Notes: generated from the sequence alone by a model not told the origin. A stretch of 55,000 nt of DNA from Prorocentrum cordatum (GCA_963575745.1 CAUYUJ010017773.1:147501-202500), one strand, 5' to 3'. Counted from the stretch's first letter, positions 32,002 to 40,850 are shown. Numbers and translations are program-made.

Positions 32002-33650
32002 ACAAAGACGACGACGACGACGAGGACGAATACTTTATCCTTATGCCCCCCGAGCGTCGTCGTCGTCCTCGTCCCTCGTCCTCGTCCTCGTCCTCGGCGT
32101 CATCTCCTCCTCCTCCTCCTCCTCCTCCTTCCCCTCGGGCCTCCACCGTCTTCTGGGCGAAGCGTTTACCGCCGCCGATCAGCTGCATCGCCTCGCCCAT
32201 CTTGACCCAGCAGGCCTTCGCGAAACCAAAAAATGCACGGGGAGGGGCCCAGCTGGGCCCCAAGATCGGGGTGGTCCAAGCGGACCCGAGATCGATTGTT
32301 TTTTGGCTGGACGAGGACGAGGAGGGCGAGGGCGAGGATGAGGCGGACGGGGGGAGACGAGGTAGAATGAGGAGGAGGAAACGAGGACAAGGCGATCGAG
32401 GAGACTCGAGCGCGGGCCTAGGACGAGGAGGACGAGGCGAGGACGAGTACGAGGACAAGTAGGAGGAGGAGGAGGAGGAGGCCGAGGAGGAAGAGGACAA
32501 GGAGGATCCCTCTCCCCTCGCCCTGGCCTGAAGCTCATCTTTGTGCGGACGTCCCTCGTAGTCGCCCGTGTATGCTGAGTACTTCGGCACGCTCGTACCT
32601 TGGGCTCCCAGGGCCCCCGAGGAATCCATCGACCAACAGACCGATAAATCATCGGTCGATGGACCGATCGATCCATCGACGGATCCATATATCCATCGAT
32701 GGATCGATCGGTCCATCGATCGATGCATGATCGGTCTGTCGGTCGATCGCCCTCATCCTCCTCCTCCGTACCCATTCCTCCTTCGAACTCCTTCCCACAA
32801 GGGACCCAACTCCATGGGGTACCTTCCCAAGTGCTCTCGCCGTCGCGCAGGACCATCGCCTGCGAGGGTATCCCTGCCTACCCCTCCCCACCTTCTTCTC
32901 CTCCCCCCCTCCTCCTGGACTCTCCTCCTGCCCCTCCTCCTCCTTTTCCTGCTCCCCTCCTCCTCCTCCTGGACTCTCCTCTGGACTCTTTCACCTCCTC
33001 CTCCTCCTCCCCCTCCTCTTCCTCGGGCCTTCTCCTGTATCTCCCCCCTCCAACTCCTGCTCATCTCCTCTCTTACTTCCCCCCTGCGCCTCCGCCAGCA
33101 CCGCTGGGTCCACTTTCGCGCACGGCAGGCGCTTGAACGTCGTGCGCAGCACGGTTGCCTGCTGCGACGACGACGACGACGATGGCGACGGCGACGGCGA
33201 CGGTGACGGCGACGAGAACGAAGACGAGGACGACGAGGACGACAAGGACGGCGAGGACGAGGACGAGGACGAAGAAGACGACGACCAGCAAGGACGAGGA
33301 CGAGTACGATGACGAGGACGACGATGAGGACGAGGGCGAAGAGGAGGAGGAAGATGAGGAGGAGGAGGATGGAGAAGATCAGCAACGCCTTCAATACATT
33401 TGCGCGCCACCGAGGCGCCCGCCTCCCCCGTGGACCCACGCCTCCCCCTCGATAGAGGGGAGGAGGAGGACCCCTCGAAGAGGGGGAGGAGGACGGAGAT
33501 CGAGATCAGGAGAAGGAGGAAGGATGAGGAGGAGGGAACAAGAGGAGGAACGTTAAGGGTGCGACGGGGGGATGATGAAAAAGAGGAAAAATGAAGAAAG
33601 ACACACGGAGGGGAATCGGGAGCCTGATCGTCGGAACCGGCACTCGCCAT
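26067..33650 (-). CDS. multi-exon gene of about 19 exons, unknown family
   Basis: ATG at 33650. Exons with consistent phases: 33650-33607 (MASAGSDDQAPDSP); 33422-33398 (tentative); 33158-33077 (TTFKRLPCAKVDPAVLAEAQ); 32873-32823 (AMVLRDGESTWE); 32598-32528 (KYSAYTGDYEGRPHKDELQ); 32215-32147 (VKMGEAMQLIGGGKRFAQKT); 31820-31737 (VHWDAVSEVLKQNDPRKRK); 31475-31391; 31100-31024 (YDTDDEEQLTEENLRAVVAK); 30725 to about 30240 (QIVQQIPEQLGSQ repeats, then KIPFIKSLLGLKKRTAEF); 29937-29703 (VMKRPAAAAAGLRRPAA); 29445-29392 (AIVQAQALLGYPRRWFPE); 29324-29048 (Glu-rich DLQELQEDAEE repeats); 28685-28630 (LPVTFKAEQGWGAGYNYT); 28518-28390; 28107-28003 (VWENKTVDKQLVATFRD); 27648-27597; then one of two copies at 26338-26268 or 26147-26067. 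Ten exons have lengths that fit both phases exactly. No family recognised and no stop found; the frame may continue into 24645-21928. Confidence 0.65.
26345..26860. other. G/T-rich (GGTGGGT) stretch and AT microsatellite, intronic
   Basis: GGTGGGTGG-type repetition at 26380-26520, C-run/G-run pairs at 26570-26640 and a TATA tract at 26770-26850. Falls inside a large intron of the minus-strand gene; no exon seen. Confidence 0.7.
26990..27370. repeat. self-complementary CGAGGCCTCGAACTCGATCG repeat
   Basis: Units of roughly 40-60 bases built from GAGGCCTCGAACTCGA and ATCGATCG palindromes, about 8 copies, lie in the intron between exons 27648-27597 and 26338-26268. Confidence 0.85.
27660..27990. 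repeat. GAG-rich intron tract
   Basis: Purine-rich on plus (GAGGAGGAGTTAGAGGAGG). Other introns of the same gene, such as 28140-28380, 30770-30840 and 33730-33905, have the opposite orientation (CTC on plus). Confidence 0.85.
28519..28629 (-). other. 111-bp intron with complementary ends
   Basis: On the minus strand it starts GTGAGCTTTCGGAGGACCCC and ends AGGGGCTCCGAGAAG. CTTTCGGAG near the start pairs with CTCCGAGAAG at the very end. Both sides are phase 0. Confidence 0.7.
29949..29988. other. perfect 17-bp stem hairpin next to a 3' splice site
   Basis: GATCGACCCAGGGAGAA (29949-29965), loop TGACTC, then its exact reverse complement (29972-29988). It ends 12 bases upstream of the minus-strand exon start at 29937. 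Confidence 0.95.
30300..30715 (-). repeat. coding minisatellite (QIVQQIPEQLGSQ)
   Basis: Within the exon starting at 30725, units of 13, 11 and 8 codons built from QIVEQ, QIPEQ and LGSQ repeat about 12 times without losing frame, giving a Gln/Ile/Glu-rich segment of about 135 residues. Confidence 0.8.
31836..32030. repeat. GAC triplet tract with GACGGC/GACGGT hexamers
   Basis: Pure GAC repeats at 31876-31935 flanked by GACGGC and GACGGT steps. Intronic, directly upstream (on minus) of the exon at 31820. A shorter relative at 33165-33290 holds the same position relative to the exon at 33158. Confidence 0.9.
32630..32745. other. ~116-bp near-perfect hairpin inside an intron
   Basis: CGACCAACAGACCGAT at 32630 and ATCGGTCTGTCGGTCG at the other end pair. 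Inner arms (GGTCGATGGACCGATCGATC and its complement) continue to a short ATATAT-centred loop near 32688. It ends 31 bases upstream of the minus-strand 3' splice site at 32598. Confidence 0.9.
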
Positions 33651-33729
33651 GGCCGCGCTCGCGCGCGCGGCGCGCCTCGATCGGGCTTCCTCGGGCCCGC
33701 GCGCTGCGCGCGAGCGAGCGCGCGCACGG

Positions 33730-33905
33730 AGCGTCCTCCTCCTCCTGCTCCTCCTCCTCTTCCTCCTCCCTCCTCTTCCTCTTTCTCTTCCTCCACCTCC
33801 TCCTCCTCCTCCTCCTCCTCCTCCTCCTCCTCCCACTCCCTTTTCTCATCCTCCACAATCCTCCTCCTCACCCTCGTCCTTCCCCTCCCCATCCGCCTCC
33901 CCCTC
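33730..33905. repeat. CTC tract upstream of the gene start
   Basis: Pyrimidine-rich on plus, between the ATG at 33650 and the satellite at 33940. It could belong to the 5' untranslated or promoter region of the minus-strand gene; no promoter motif is recognised. Confidence 0.8.
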
Positions 33906-33939
33906 CTCGTGCTCATGCTAAATAAAAATCGTATGTTAA

Positions 33940-35310
33940 CTTCCAGATCCAATATTGGTCACCGCTAATGGGTTCTTTTTGGTTTCCCCGCCAACATATA
34001 TGACTCTTCGAGTGTGAAAATACTTAATGTGGACAATACAGAATTCACCACGCGCGCGCGAGTGCGGTGAGTAGAACACGTGCGCCAAGATCATTTCAAA
34101 AACAAATCTGTTCACGTTAGTGTCCACGCCTACATGACGACTTTTCGACGCGAGATCTGTCGGCCTCCTTAAAGAGCCACAGAAATTTCAAATTCAGTTT
34201 TTGGAATTACATGTCGACTCTTCTATTGTTGACAATACAGAACTCCAACGCGCGCGGGTGACCATGGTCACCCGCACGTGCGGGTGACACGTGTCGCCGT
34301 CGGCCTCCTTAAAGAGCCACAGAAATTTCAAATTCAGTTTTTGTAATTACATGTCGACTTTTCTATTGTGGACAATACAGAACTCCAACGCGCGCGCGCG
34401 CGCGCGCGGATGACCATGGTCACCCACACGCGCGGGTGACACGTGTCACCGTCGGCCTCCTTAAAGAGCCACAGAAATTTCAAATTCAGTTTGGAATTAC
34501 ATGTCGACTTTTCTATGTGGGACAATACAGAACTCCAAACGCGCGCGCGCGCGCGCGCGCGGGTGACCACGGTCACCGCAACGCGCGGGTGACCCGCGCG
34601 CGCGGGTTACCCGCGCGCGCGGTCCCCGAATCCGATCGTCACCGTTAAGAGTTTACACTTTAGTTCCCAGCCAACATGAACCCACCGTCGGCCTCCTTAA
34701 AGAGCCACAGAAATTTCAAATTCAGTTTTTGGAATTACATGTCGACTTATCCATTGTGGACAACATAGAACTTCAACGCGCGCGCGCGCGGGTGAACATG
34801 GTCACCCGCACGTGCGGGTGACCCGGCCACCGTCGGCCTCATTAAAGAGCCACAGAAATTTCAAATTCAGTTTTTGGAATTACATGTCGACTTATCCACT
34901 GTGGACAACACAGAACTCCAACGCGCGCGCGCGCGCCCGCGCTGCGCGCGCACGCGCGGGTGACCACGGTCACCCGCACGTGCGGGTGACCCGCGCGCCG
35001 GGTCACCCGCGCGCGCGCGGGTCACCCGAAATCCGCTCGGTCACCGTAGGGGTCACTTCAGTTTCCCAGCCATGACCCACCATCGGCCTCCTTAAAGAGA
35101 CCCACAGAAATTTCAAATTCAGTTTTTGGAATTACATGTCAACGTTTCTATTGTGGACAATGCAAGAACTCAAACGCGCGCGCGCGCGGGTGACCATGGT
35201 CACCCGCGCGCGCGGGTGACCCGCACGCGCGGGTGACCCCCCCGCGCGCGGGTCACCCGAAATCTGCTCGGTCACCTAGGGTTCACTTTAGTTTCCCAGC
35301 CATCGCATGT
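33940..35310. repeat. palindrome-rich satellite, units of ~145 and ~240 bp
   Basis: The marker CGGCCTCCTTAAAGAGCCAC (with variants) starts at 34161, 34301, 34453, 34689, 34834 and 35084. A diverged unit precedes them. Each unit has TTTCAAATTCAGTTTTTGGA, TGTGGACAATACAGAACTCC, a (GC)n stretch and GGTGACCATGGTCACC, a perfect palindrome. Most also hold a 22-base perfect palindrome centred on CGCACGTGCG. Longer units add TTTAGTTTCCCAGCC. Confidence 0.9.
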
Positions 35311-35329
35311 TTCCAAAAAACCACAACAT

Positions 35330-35480
35330 ACACAGAAAAACCATGACATCAAAAAAAAACCATGACATTCCAGAAAAACCATTACATCTGGCCGTCATGA
35401 AAAAACCAGCACGTCAGGATGTGTGGGTCCCTTGGTGCAAAGGGGGGGGGGCTTGAAGCTCCCCCCCCTCTCCTCTTTGG
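35330..35480. repeat. AAAACCATGACAT repeats plus G-run/C-run hairpin
   Basis: Three AAAAACCATGACAT-type units, then CATCTGGCCGTCATG and GGGGGGCTTGAAGCTCCCCC. The same order of parts occurs reversed near 15230-15510. Confidence 0.7.
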
Positions 35481-35499
35481 CTCGTGTGGGGGGGACTTT

Positions 35500-35740
35500 T
35501 CATTTGAGTCGTTTCTTGCCGGTCCCGGGGGCCGCTGAGGGCCTCCGGAGGCCGAACATATGCAAAAGTTTCCGCCTTAATTTTTGTTTGCAAGACGTCG
35601 GAGGTCTGGGTCCCCGGGCCCGTCCCGGCCGATCTCTCCTCTCCTGGGGCTGGAGGCAGAAAATCTCCAAACCCTTCCGCCTTGATTTTGTCAAGACGTT
35701 GGAGGTCTGGGTCCGGGGGCCCGCCCCGGCCGACCTCCGG
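35500..35740. mobile_element. partial copies of the 21139-type element
   Basis: GAGTCGTTTCTTGCCGGTCC, GAGGGCCTCCGGAGGC and the end AAGACGTCGGAGGTCTGGG match the right half of 21139-21321. A second right end (AAGACGTTGGAGGTCTGGG) follows near 35690, so the terminus is tandemly repeated. Confidence 0.5.
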
Positions 35741-35989
35741 GAGGGGGAAGGGAGGTCTCCCGGAGGCTTCCCCTCTGGAGGAGGAGGCCTCCTAGGAGGT
35801 TTGTAGGGGACCTCCTTAGGGAGACCCCTATGCGATCTCTCCCCTCCGGCGGGGCCGGCCTCCAGAGCGGCCCCGGGGGCTGCCCGGTGAGCGGGCTTCG
35901 GAGGCCGGGGCGCGGCGGAGGAACTTCCCCTTAGGCCTCGGGCCCCGAGCCCCGAGCCAGGGTCGAGGAACCAAGGGATCTGTGAAACA

Positions 35990-36560
35990 ATGAAACATTG
36001 TGTATTCTTCAGTTCTGCAAGGCCCCATGCTCGCCGCGTCCTCCCTCTCAGCACTCCTCTCTCTGCCTCCCAAAACCGAGAAAAACCAAACATACACAGT
36101 GTTTGGCGCCCTCGATGCAAGGAAACGCTGTGTATGTTTGTTGTGTTTTTGTTTTCTTGTCTGTGAATCAACGAAACACTGTGTACTTTTGTTTTTTGTT
36201 GTTGTTGCTTTGCTTTGGGAAGCAGACAGAAGGGTGCTGGCAGGGAGGCCGCGGCGAGCATGGGGGTTCCAAACCCCCTCCCCCCCATAACAACCAAAAC
36301 CAAAACAACCAAAAAACAACCAAAATACACAGCGATTCCTGGCATCGAGGGCGCCAAACACTGTGTATGTTTGTTCTTGTTTTTTTTTTGTTTTGGGAAG
36401 CAGAGAGATGCTGGTAGGGAGGCCGCGGCGAGCATGGGGTTCCAACCCCCCCCCAAAAAAAGTGCTTCGTTGATTCACACACCAAAAAAAAAGGAGAAAC
36501 AAAAAAACAGCGTTTCCTTGCATCGAGGGCGCCAAACACTGTTTATTACACAATGTTTGG
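35990..36560. repeat. foldback of nested inverted and direct repeats
   Basis: Block 36025-36098 (CCATGCTCGCCGCG...) is inverted relative to 36180-36275. Block 36098-36180 (CAGTGTTTGGCGCCCTCGAT...) is inverted relative to 36468-36550. Block 36360-36445 is a direct copy of 36200-36285. No gene is supported. Confidence 0.8.
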
Positions 36561-37271
36561 CGCGCAAGCACTGGCATGGAAGCTTACCCTGGTCCACGCC
36601 CTGGCCAAGGCAGGAGGGCGTATACGGTGGGGGCCCATGCCAAGAATCACCCTGCTTGCCTCCAGGGTGCCCTGGGTTTCTTGGGTTTCGATGGTTTAGC
36701 TATGGAAATCGTGACGTTCCCACGCCAAACATCAGTGGATGTCCTGGGGTCTCAGGGTTGGGTTTCTTGCGGGAGGTTTCCTGTGGACTGGCCTCCTCTG
36801 ACACCGCTCCTGGTCCCAGAAGTGGATACATGTATCGATCTCGTGGCGTGGGCCTGGGGCGTGCGTTTGCTCTCCGCATTTTTTTCGGTGTAGTGCAGGA
36901 CTCACATGTAAGTAATTACCTATTGGTCGTTGCAAGTACGAATTACTGGATTCCCAGATCCCAACCTACTTTAGGCACCTTCCAACTTCAAGGATCGAGT
37001 GGCTTCACCTTTTCCGCCCTCTTTAGGGGGCGGGCGGACACCCAATCTACTTTCAACGCCTTCCTACTTCATGTCTCTACCTACTTAGGCCGTCGTTGCA
37101 CCATCTTGGGCTGTCTGGGGGTTTTCCTTGGGGGCCTCCTGGGGCGCTCTTGGGAGTCTCTTGGGGCCCTCTGTAGACCCTCCGGGGGAACCAATGAGCG
37201 AGCACGAGTGCGGGCTGGCCAGCAAGGACCCCCTTTGAGGTGCCTCGTCCTACCTCCTGCGTCGGCCGCGC
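36561..37271. other. no gene recognised; TTGGGGCC-type repeat at its end
   Basis: Bases 36576-36893 have an open plus frame without recognisable features. Near 36960-37090 two loose copies of CAACCTACTTT...CCTTCC sequence occur. From 37100 short G-rich repeats lead up to the stop of the next gene. Confidence 0.4.
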
Positions 37272-38219
37272 TCAGGCCCACGCTGCAGCAAGGACGCACA
37301 CCATGGCCGAGATGACGGACACGACGTCGCGATTCGCGAAACTGACGTCAGTAACGACGTAGTCCCCGCACGTGAAGCCGTTAGTTGGCGCCGGGGTCGG
37401 TGCGTAGGTCGGAGGCATCGGCGTCGGCGCGTAGGTCGGAGGCGCCAGCGTCGGCGCGGCCGTCGGCATCGGCGTCGGCGCGTAAGTCGGAGGCACTGGC
37501 GTCGGCGCGTAGGTCGGAGGCATCGGCGTCGGCGCGGCCGTGGGCGCCGCCGTGGGCGCGGCCGTCGGCGCAGCCGTCGGCGCGGCCGTCGGCGCGTAGG
37601 TCGGGGGCATCGGCGTCGGCGCGGCCGTGGGCGCCGCCGTGGGCGCGGCCGTCCGGCGGCAGCCGTTCGGCGCGCCGTGTCGGCGCGTAGGTCCGTGGGC
37701 CAAAATCGGTGTCGTCGGCGCGGCCGTCGGCGCCGCCGTCGGCGCGTCAGTCGGAGGCGCGGCCGTCGGCGCGTAGGTCGGGGGCATCGCCGTCGGCGCG
37801 GCCGTGGGCGCCGCCGTCGGCGCGGCCGTCGGCGCGTAGGTCGGGGGCATCGGCGTCGGCGCGGCCGTCGGCGCGGCCGTCGGCGCCGCCGTCGGCGCCG
37901 CCGTCGGCGCGGCCGTCGGCGCGGCCGTCGGAGGCACCGGCGTCGGCGCGGCCGAGGGCGCCGCCGTCGGCGCGGCCGTCGGCGCGGCCGTCGGCGCGGA
38001 AGTCGGAGGCATCGGCGTCGGTGCGGCCGTCGGGGGCGCCGGCGTCGGCGCGGCCGTCGGCGCCGCCGTTATATCCATGCAACACACATCCTGAGTGCAG
38101 TCGGACTGAGACGCACCGCATACAGCACTTGCCTGGAGCAGCAAGTCACCGCAAGGATAATCGGCTGCGGCCGTCGAAACGAGGGCCATGAAGACAGCGA
38201 CGCGATTGATCAAAGCCAT
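37272..38219 (-). CDS. secreted Thr/Ala/Pro-repeat (mucin-like) protein
   Basis: ATG at 38219, stop at 37272, 315 residues, single exon. The start MALINRVAVFMALVSTAAAD is a typical signal peptide. Next comes a small Cys-containing segment (CGDLL, VCGAS, DCTQDVCC) of about 30 residues. About 230 residues of TAAPTAAP and PTPMPPTYAPT repeats follow, a likely site of O-glycosylation. The end is TCGDYVV..., then a hydrophobic tail VVSVISAMVCVLAAAWA that could be a membrane or GPI-anchor signal. A cell-surface or theca/cell-wall role is inferred from the layout only. Around 37655-37710 the repeat is read out of frame for about 25 residues (TPILAHGPTRRHGAP) and then returns, which implies two compensating indels. 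The antisense strand is also open, as expected from the repeat. Confidence 0.8.
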   Translation of the reverse strand: MALINRVAVFMALVSTAAADYPCGDLLLQASAVCGASQSDCTQDVCCMDITAAPTAAPTPAPPTAAPTPMPPTSAPTAAPTAAPTAAPSAAPTPVPPTAAPTAAPTAAPTAAPTAAPTAAPTPMPPTYAPTAAPTAAPTAAPTAMPPTYAPTAAPPTDAPTAAPTAAPTTPILAHGPTRRHGAPNGCRRTAAPTAAPTAAPTPMPPTYAPTAAPTAAPTAAPTAAPTAAPTPMPPTYAPTPVPPTYAPTPMPTAAPTLAPPTYAPTPMPPTYAPTPAPTNGFTCGDYVVTDVSFANRDVVSVISAMVCVLAAAWA

Positions 38220-38320
38220 TGCACGGCGCACGATTTTATCAAGTGCACAATACCTTCGCCGGAATGTCTTGGGCAACAAGCTTGCGCCAAAACGACTATG
38301 GAGGCACGCGCGCAAACATG

Positions 38321-38531
38321 ATCGGACAAGAACGGGAAGCCCGCTGTAGTCTAAGGGGGCTATTGGGCGAAGAAGAAAAGGAAGGCGAGGACAACGAGGA
38401 GACGATGACGAGGACGACGTGGCGAACGTGAGGAGAGCGAGGAGGGGCATGAGGACAACGAGGAGGAAGAGAAGCACAAGGACGAGGACGAAGATAACGA
38501 AGGCGAGCACGAGGAGGAATGCGGAGGTCGA

Positions 38532-38565
<34 letters not shown>

Positions 38566-39080
38566 AGAGGACAGTAAGAGGCAATTGGAGAAAGACGTTG
38601 CTCCTGGCGGCGCGCGGGGTTGTCTTGGGGCCTGTTGGGGGCTTCTTGGGGGCCCCTTGGGTCCTTCATGGTTTTCCGGGCTCTTCTTGGGCTGTCTGGG
38701 CGCGTCGTGGGGTTCTGCGGGAGCCTTCGAAGGCCGTCTCGGCGCCATCTTTGGCCGTCTTGCGGCTTTCTTGGGCCGTTTGGGGGCCTCCTGGGGCGTT
38801 CCCGGGAGTCTCTTGGGGCCTTCTTGTCCCTTCTCGGGCCGTCCTGGGGTTCTTGTGAGCTGTCTGGGTGGCTCCTAGAGCGCTCTTGGAGGTCTCTTGG
38901 GGTCTTCTTGGGGCGCTCTGGGGCGCTCCTGGGGCTCTCCCGGGCGTCTTCTTTTGGGCCTCCCTTGGGCCGTTGGCAAGCCCTCCATGAGCGATTCGAA
39001 CACGACGTTGATGCGGAGTCCCCTCTGGGGGCGATATTTGGAGGATGTCTCGAGCGAGACGGCCATGTTTCAAAAACCTG
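38321..39080. repeat. composite repeat unit 1 (760 bp)
   Basis: Begins ATCGGACAAGAACGGGAAGC, then a GAGGACAACGAGGA-rich part, a GAC tract and TTGGGGCC-type repeat, and ends with GAGGATGTCTCGAGCGAGAC at 39041. Confidence 0.85.
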
Positions 39081-39785
39081 ATCGGACAAGAACGGGAAGC
39101 GCCGCTGTAGTCTAATGGGCGTATCGGCGAAAAGGAAAAGAAAGGCGAGGACAACGAGGAGTCGATGACGAGGACGACGTGGCGAACGTGAGAATAGCGA
39201 GGAAGAGCATGAGGACAACGAGGAGGAAGAGAAGCACAAGGACGAGGACGAAGAGAACGAAGGCGAGCACGAGGAGGAATGCAGAGGGCGATGATGACGA
39301 CGACGACAGAGGACGGTACGAGGCTGTTGGAGAAAGACGTTGCTCCTGGCGCCGCGCGGGGTTCTCTTGGGGCCTGTTGGGGGCTTCTTGGGGGCCCCAT
39401 GGGTCCTCTTATGAGCTTCTGGGGTCTTCTTGGGCTGTCTGGGCGCGTCGTGGGGTTCTGTGGGAGCTTTCTCAGGCCGTCTCGGCGTTGGGGGCCTCCT
39501 GGGGTGTTCCCGGGAGTCTCTTGGGGTCTTCTTGGCCCTTCTCGGGCCGTCTTGGGGTTTTTGTGAGCTGTCTGGGTTGCTCCTAGGGCGCTCTTGGGGG
39601 TCTTTTGGGGTCTTTTTGGGGCGCTCTTGGGCATTCCTGGGGCTCTCCGGAACGTATTTGGGGCCTCTCTCGGGCCGTTGGAAAGCCCTCCAAGAGCGAA
39701 TCGAACACGACGTCGATGCGGAGTCCCCTCTTGGGCCAATGTTTGGAGGATGTCTCGAACGAAACGACCACTTTTCAAAAATATC
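39081..39785. repeat. composite repeat unit 2
   Basis: Same order of parts, starting at the identical ATCGGACAAGAACGGGAAGC exactly 760 bases after unit 1 and ending with GAGGATGTCTCGAACGAAAC at 39746. Confidence 0.85.
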
Positions 39786-40275
39786 TCGAGGGTCTGTGGG
39801 GGTCTCTTGGGCTGTCTTGGCGGTATCTTGGACTGTCGTGGGGCTCTGGGGGCCTGATTGGGGCCCGTGGGGAGCATGTTGGGGGCCTCTTGGAGGCTTT
39901 TGTGACACTCCTGGACTGTCCAGGCGTCTCTCGAGGGTGTGTGGGGGCTCTCTTGGGCCGTCTTGGCGTTATCTTGGACCGTCTTGGGGTTCTCTTGGCC
40001 AGTCCTTGGGCCTCTTCGCGCGCTCGGGGGTGCCTCTGGGCGCCTCTTGGGAGCCTCTAGGCGCCTCTTGGGGGCCTCTTGGGTGTCTCTTGGGCCGTTT
40101 CGGGGGTCCCCTGGGGAGCCTTTTCGGGGCTCTTTGGAGCCGTTTTGAAGCTCTCCGGGAGCGACTCCAAGACAATGCCAGTTCGGAGTCCCCTCCGGAG
40201 CCGATTTTGCGAGGATATCTCGAGCGAAACGGCAATTTTTCCAGAACCGATCTTGACATGAACGGGAAGCGCGTG
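39786..40275. repeat. composite repeat unit 3, lacking the 5' part
   Basis: TTGGGGCC-type repeat ending with GAGGATATCTCGAGCGAAAC at 40211, followed by a diverged ACATGAACGGGAAGCGCG. It lacks the GAGGACAACG segment. Confidence 0.7.
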
Positions 40276-40850
40276 AAATCGAAGAGCCTGGCAAGAACGT
40301 GCACCAACATTGATGTCGCATGTCGCCTAGGCGCTCTTCCCGACCGTGCACAAGGAGTACCAGGTGGAGTTCACTACCCGCGCAAGTTCAGACGTGGCCC
40401 TCACCCGAACTCCCTAAAATATACCAGAGCGGGTTCACCAGCCGCGCAAAGTTGAGACGTGGCGCTCGCCCGAAACGTACGGAAAGAAAAAGATTCTGCA
40501 AAGAAGAATGAAAACGCGAAATACCGCGAGATAAATGTACGTGCAAGGATCTCTCCGATAGTACAGACTGAGACCGGATGAGCCGAACAGCTATAACATA
40601 TGTGGACGGCGGGCGGGGGCTGATTCCCGCGGAGGATCAGGGCCAACACCAGCTAGAGTTCACTCCCCGCCTGAGTTCAGCGACGCTACTAACTGACATG
40701 GGCAGCCAGCTCCACCTGGCACCCCGCGTTGAATCGGTGAGACATGAACTCGCGCGGAGAGTGAACTGAACCTGCTGTGGTGAAAACACCAGCGAAATGG
40801 TCTGCAGCCCCTGAAGCGATTCGGTCGAATGATGGTTACTTCAACCTTTC
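40276..40850. other. spacer with three loose copies of GAGTTCACTACCCGCGCAAG
   Basis: Related strings occur near 40367, 40428 and 40653. No gene is recognised. Confidence 0.5.

Noticed and set aside
38220-39908. Upstream extension of the secreted-protein frame to 878 codons
   Set aside because: Upstream of the ATG at 38219 the frame only crosses GAC and TTGGGGCC repeats. The ATG at 38219 starts a clear signal peptide.
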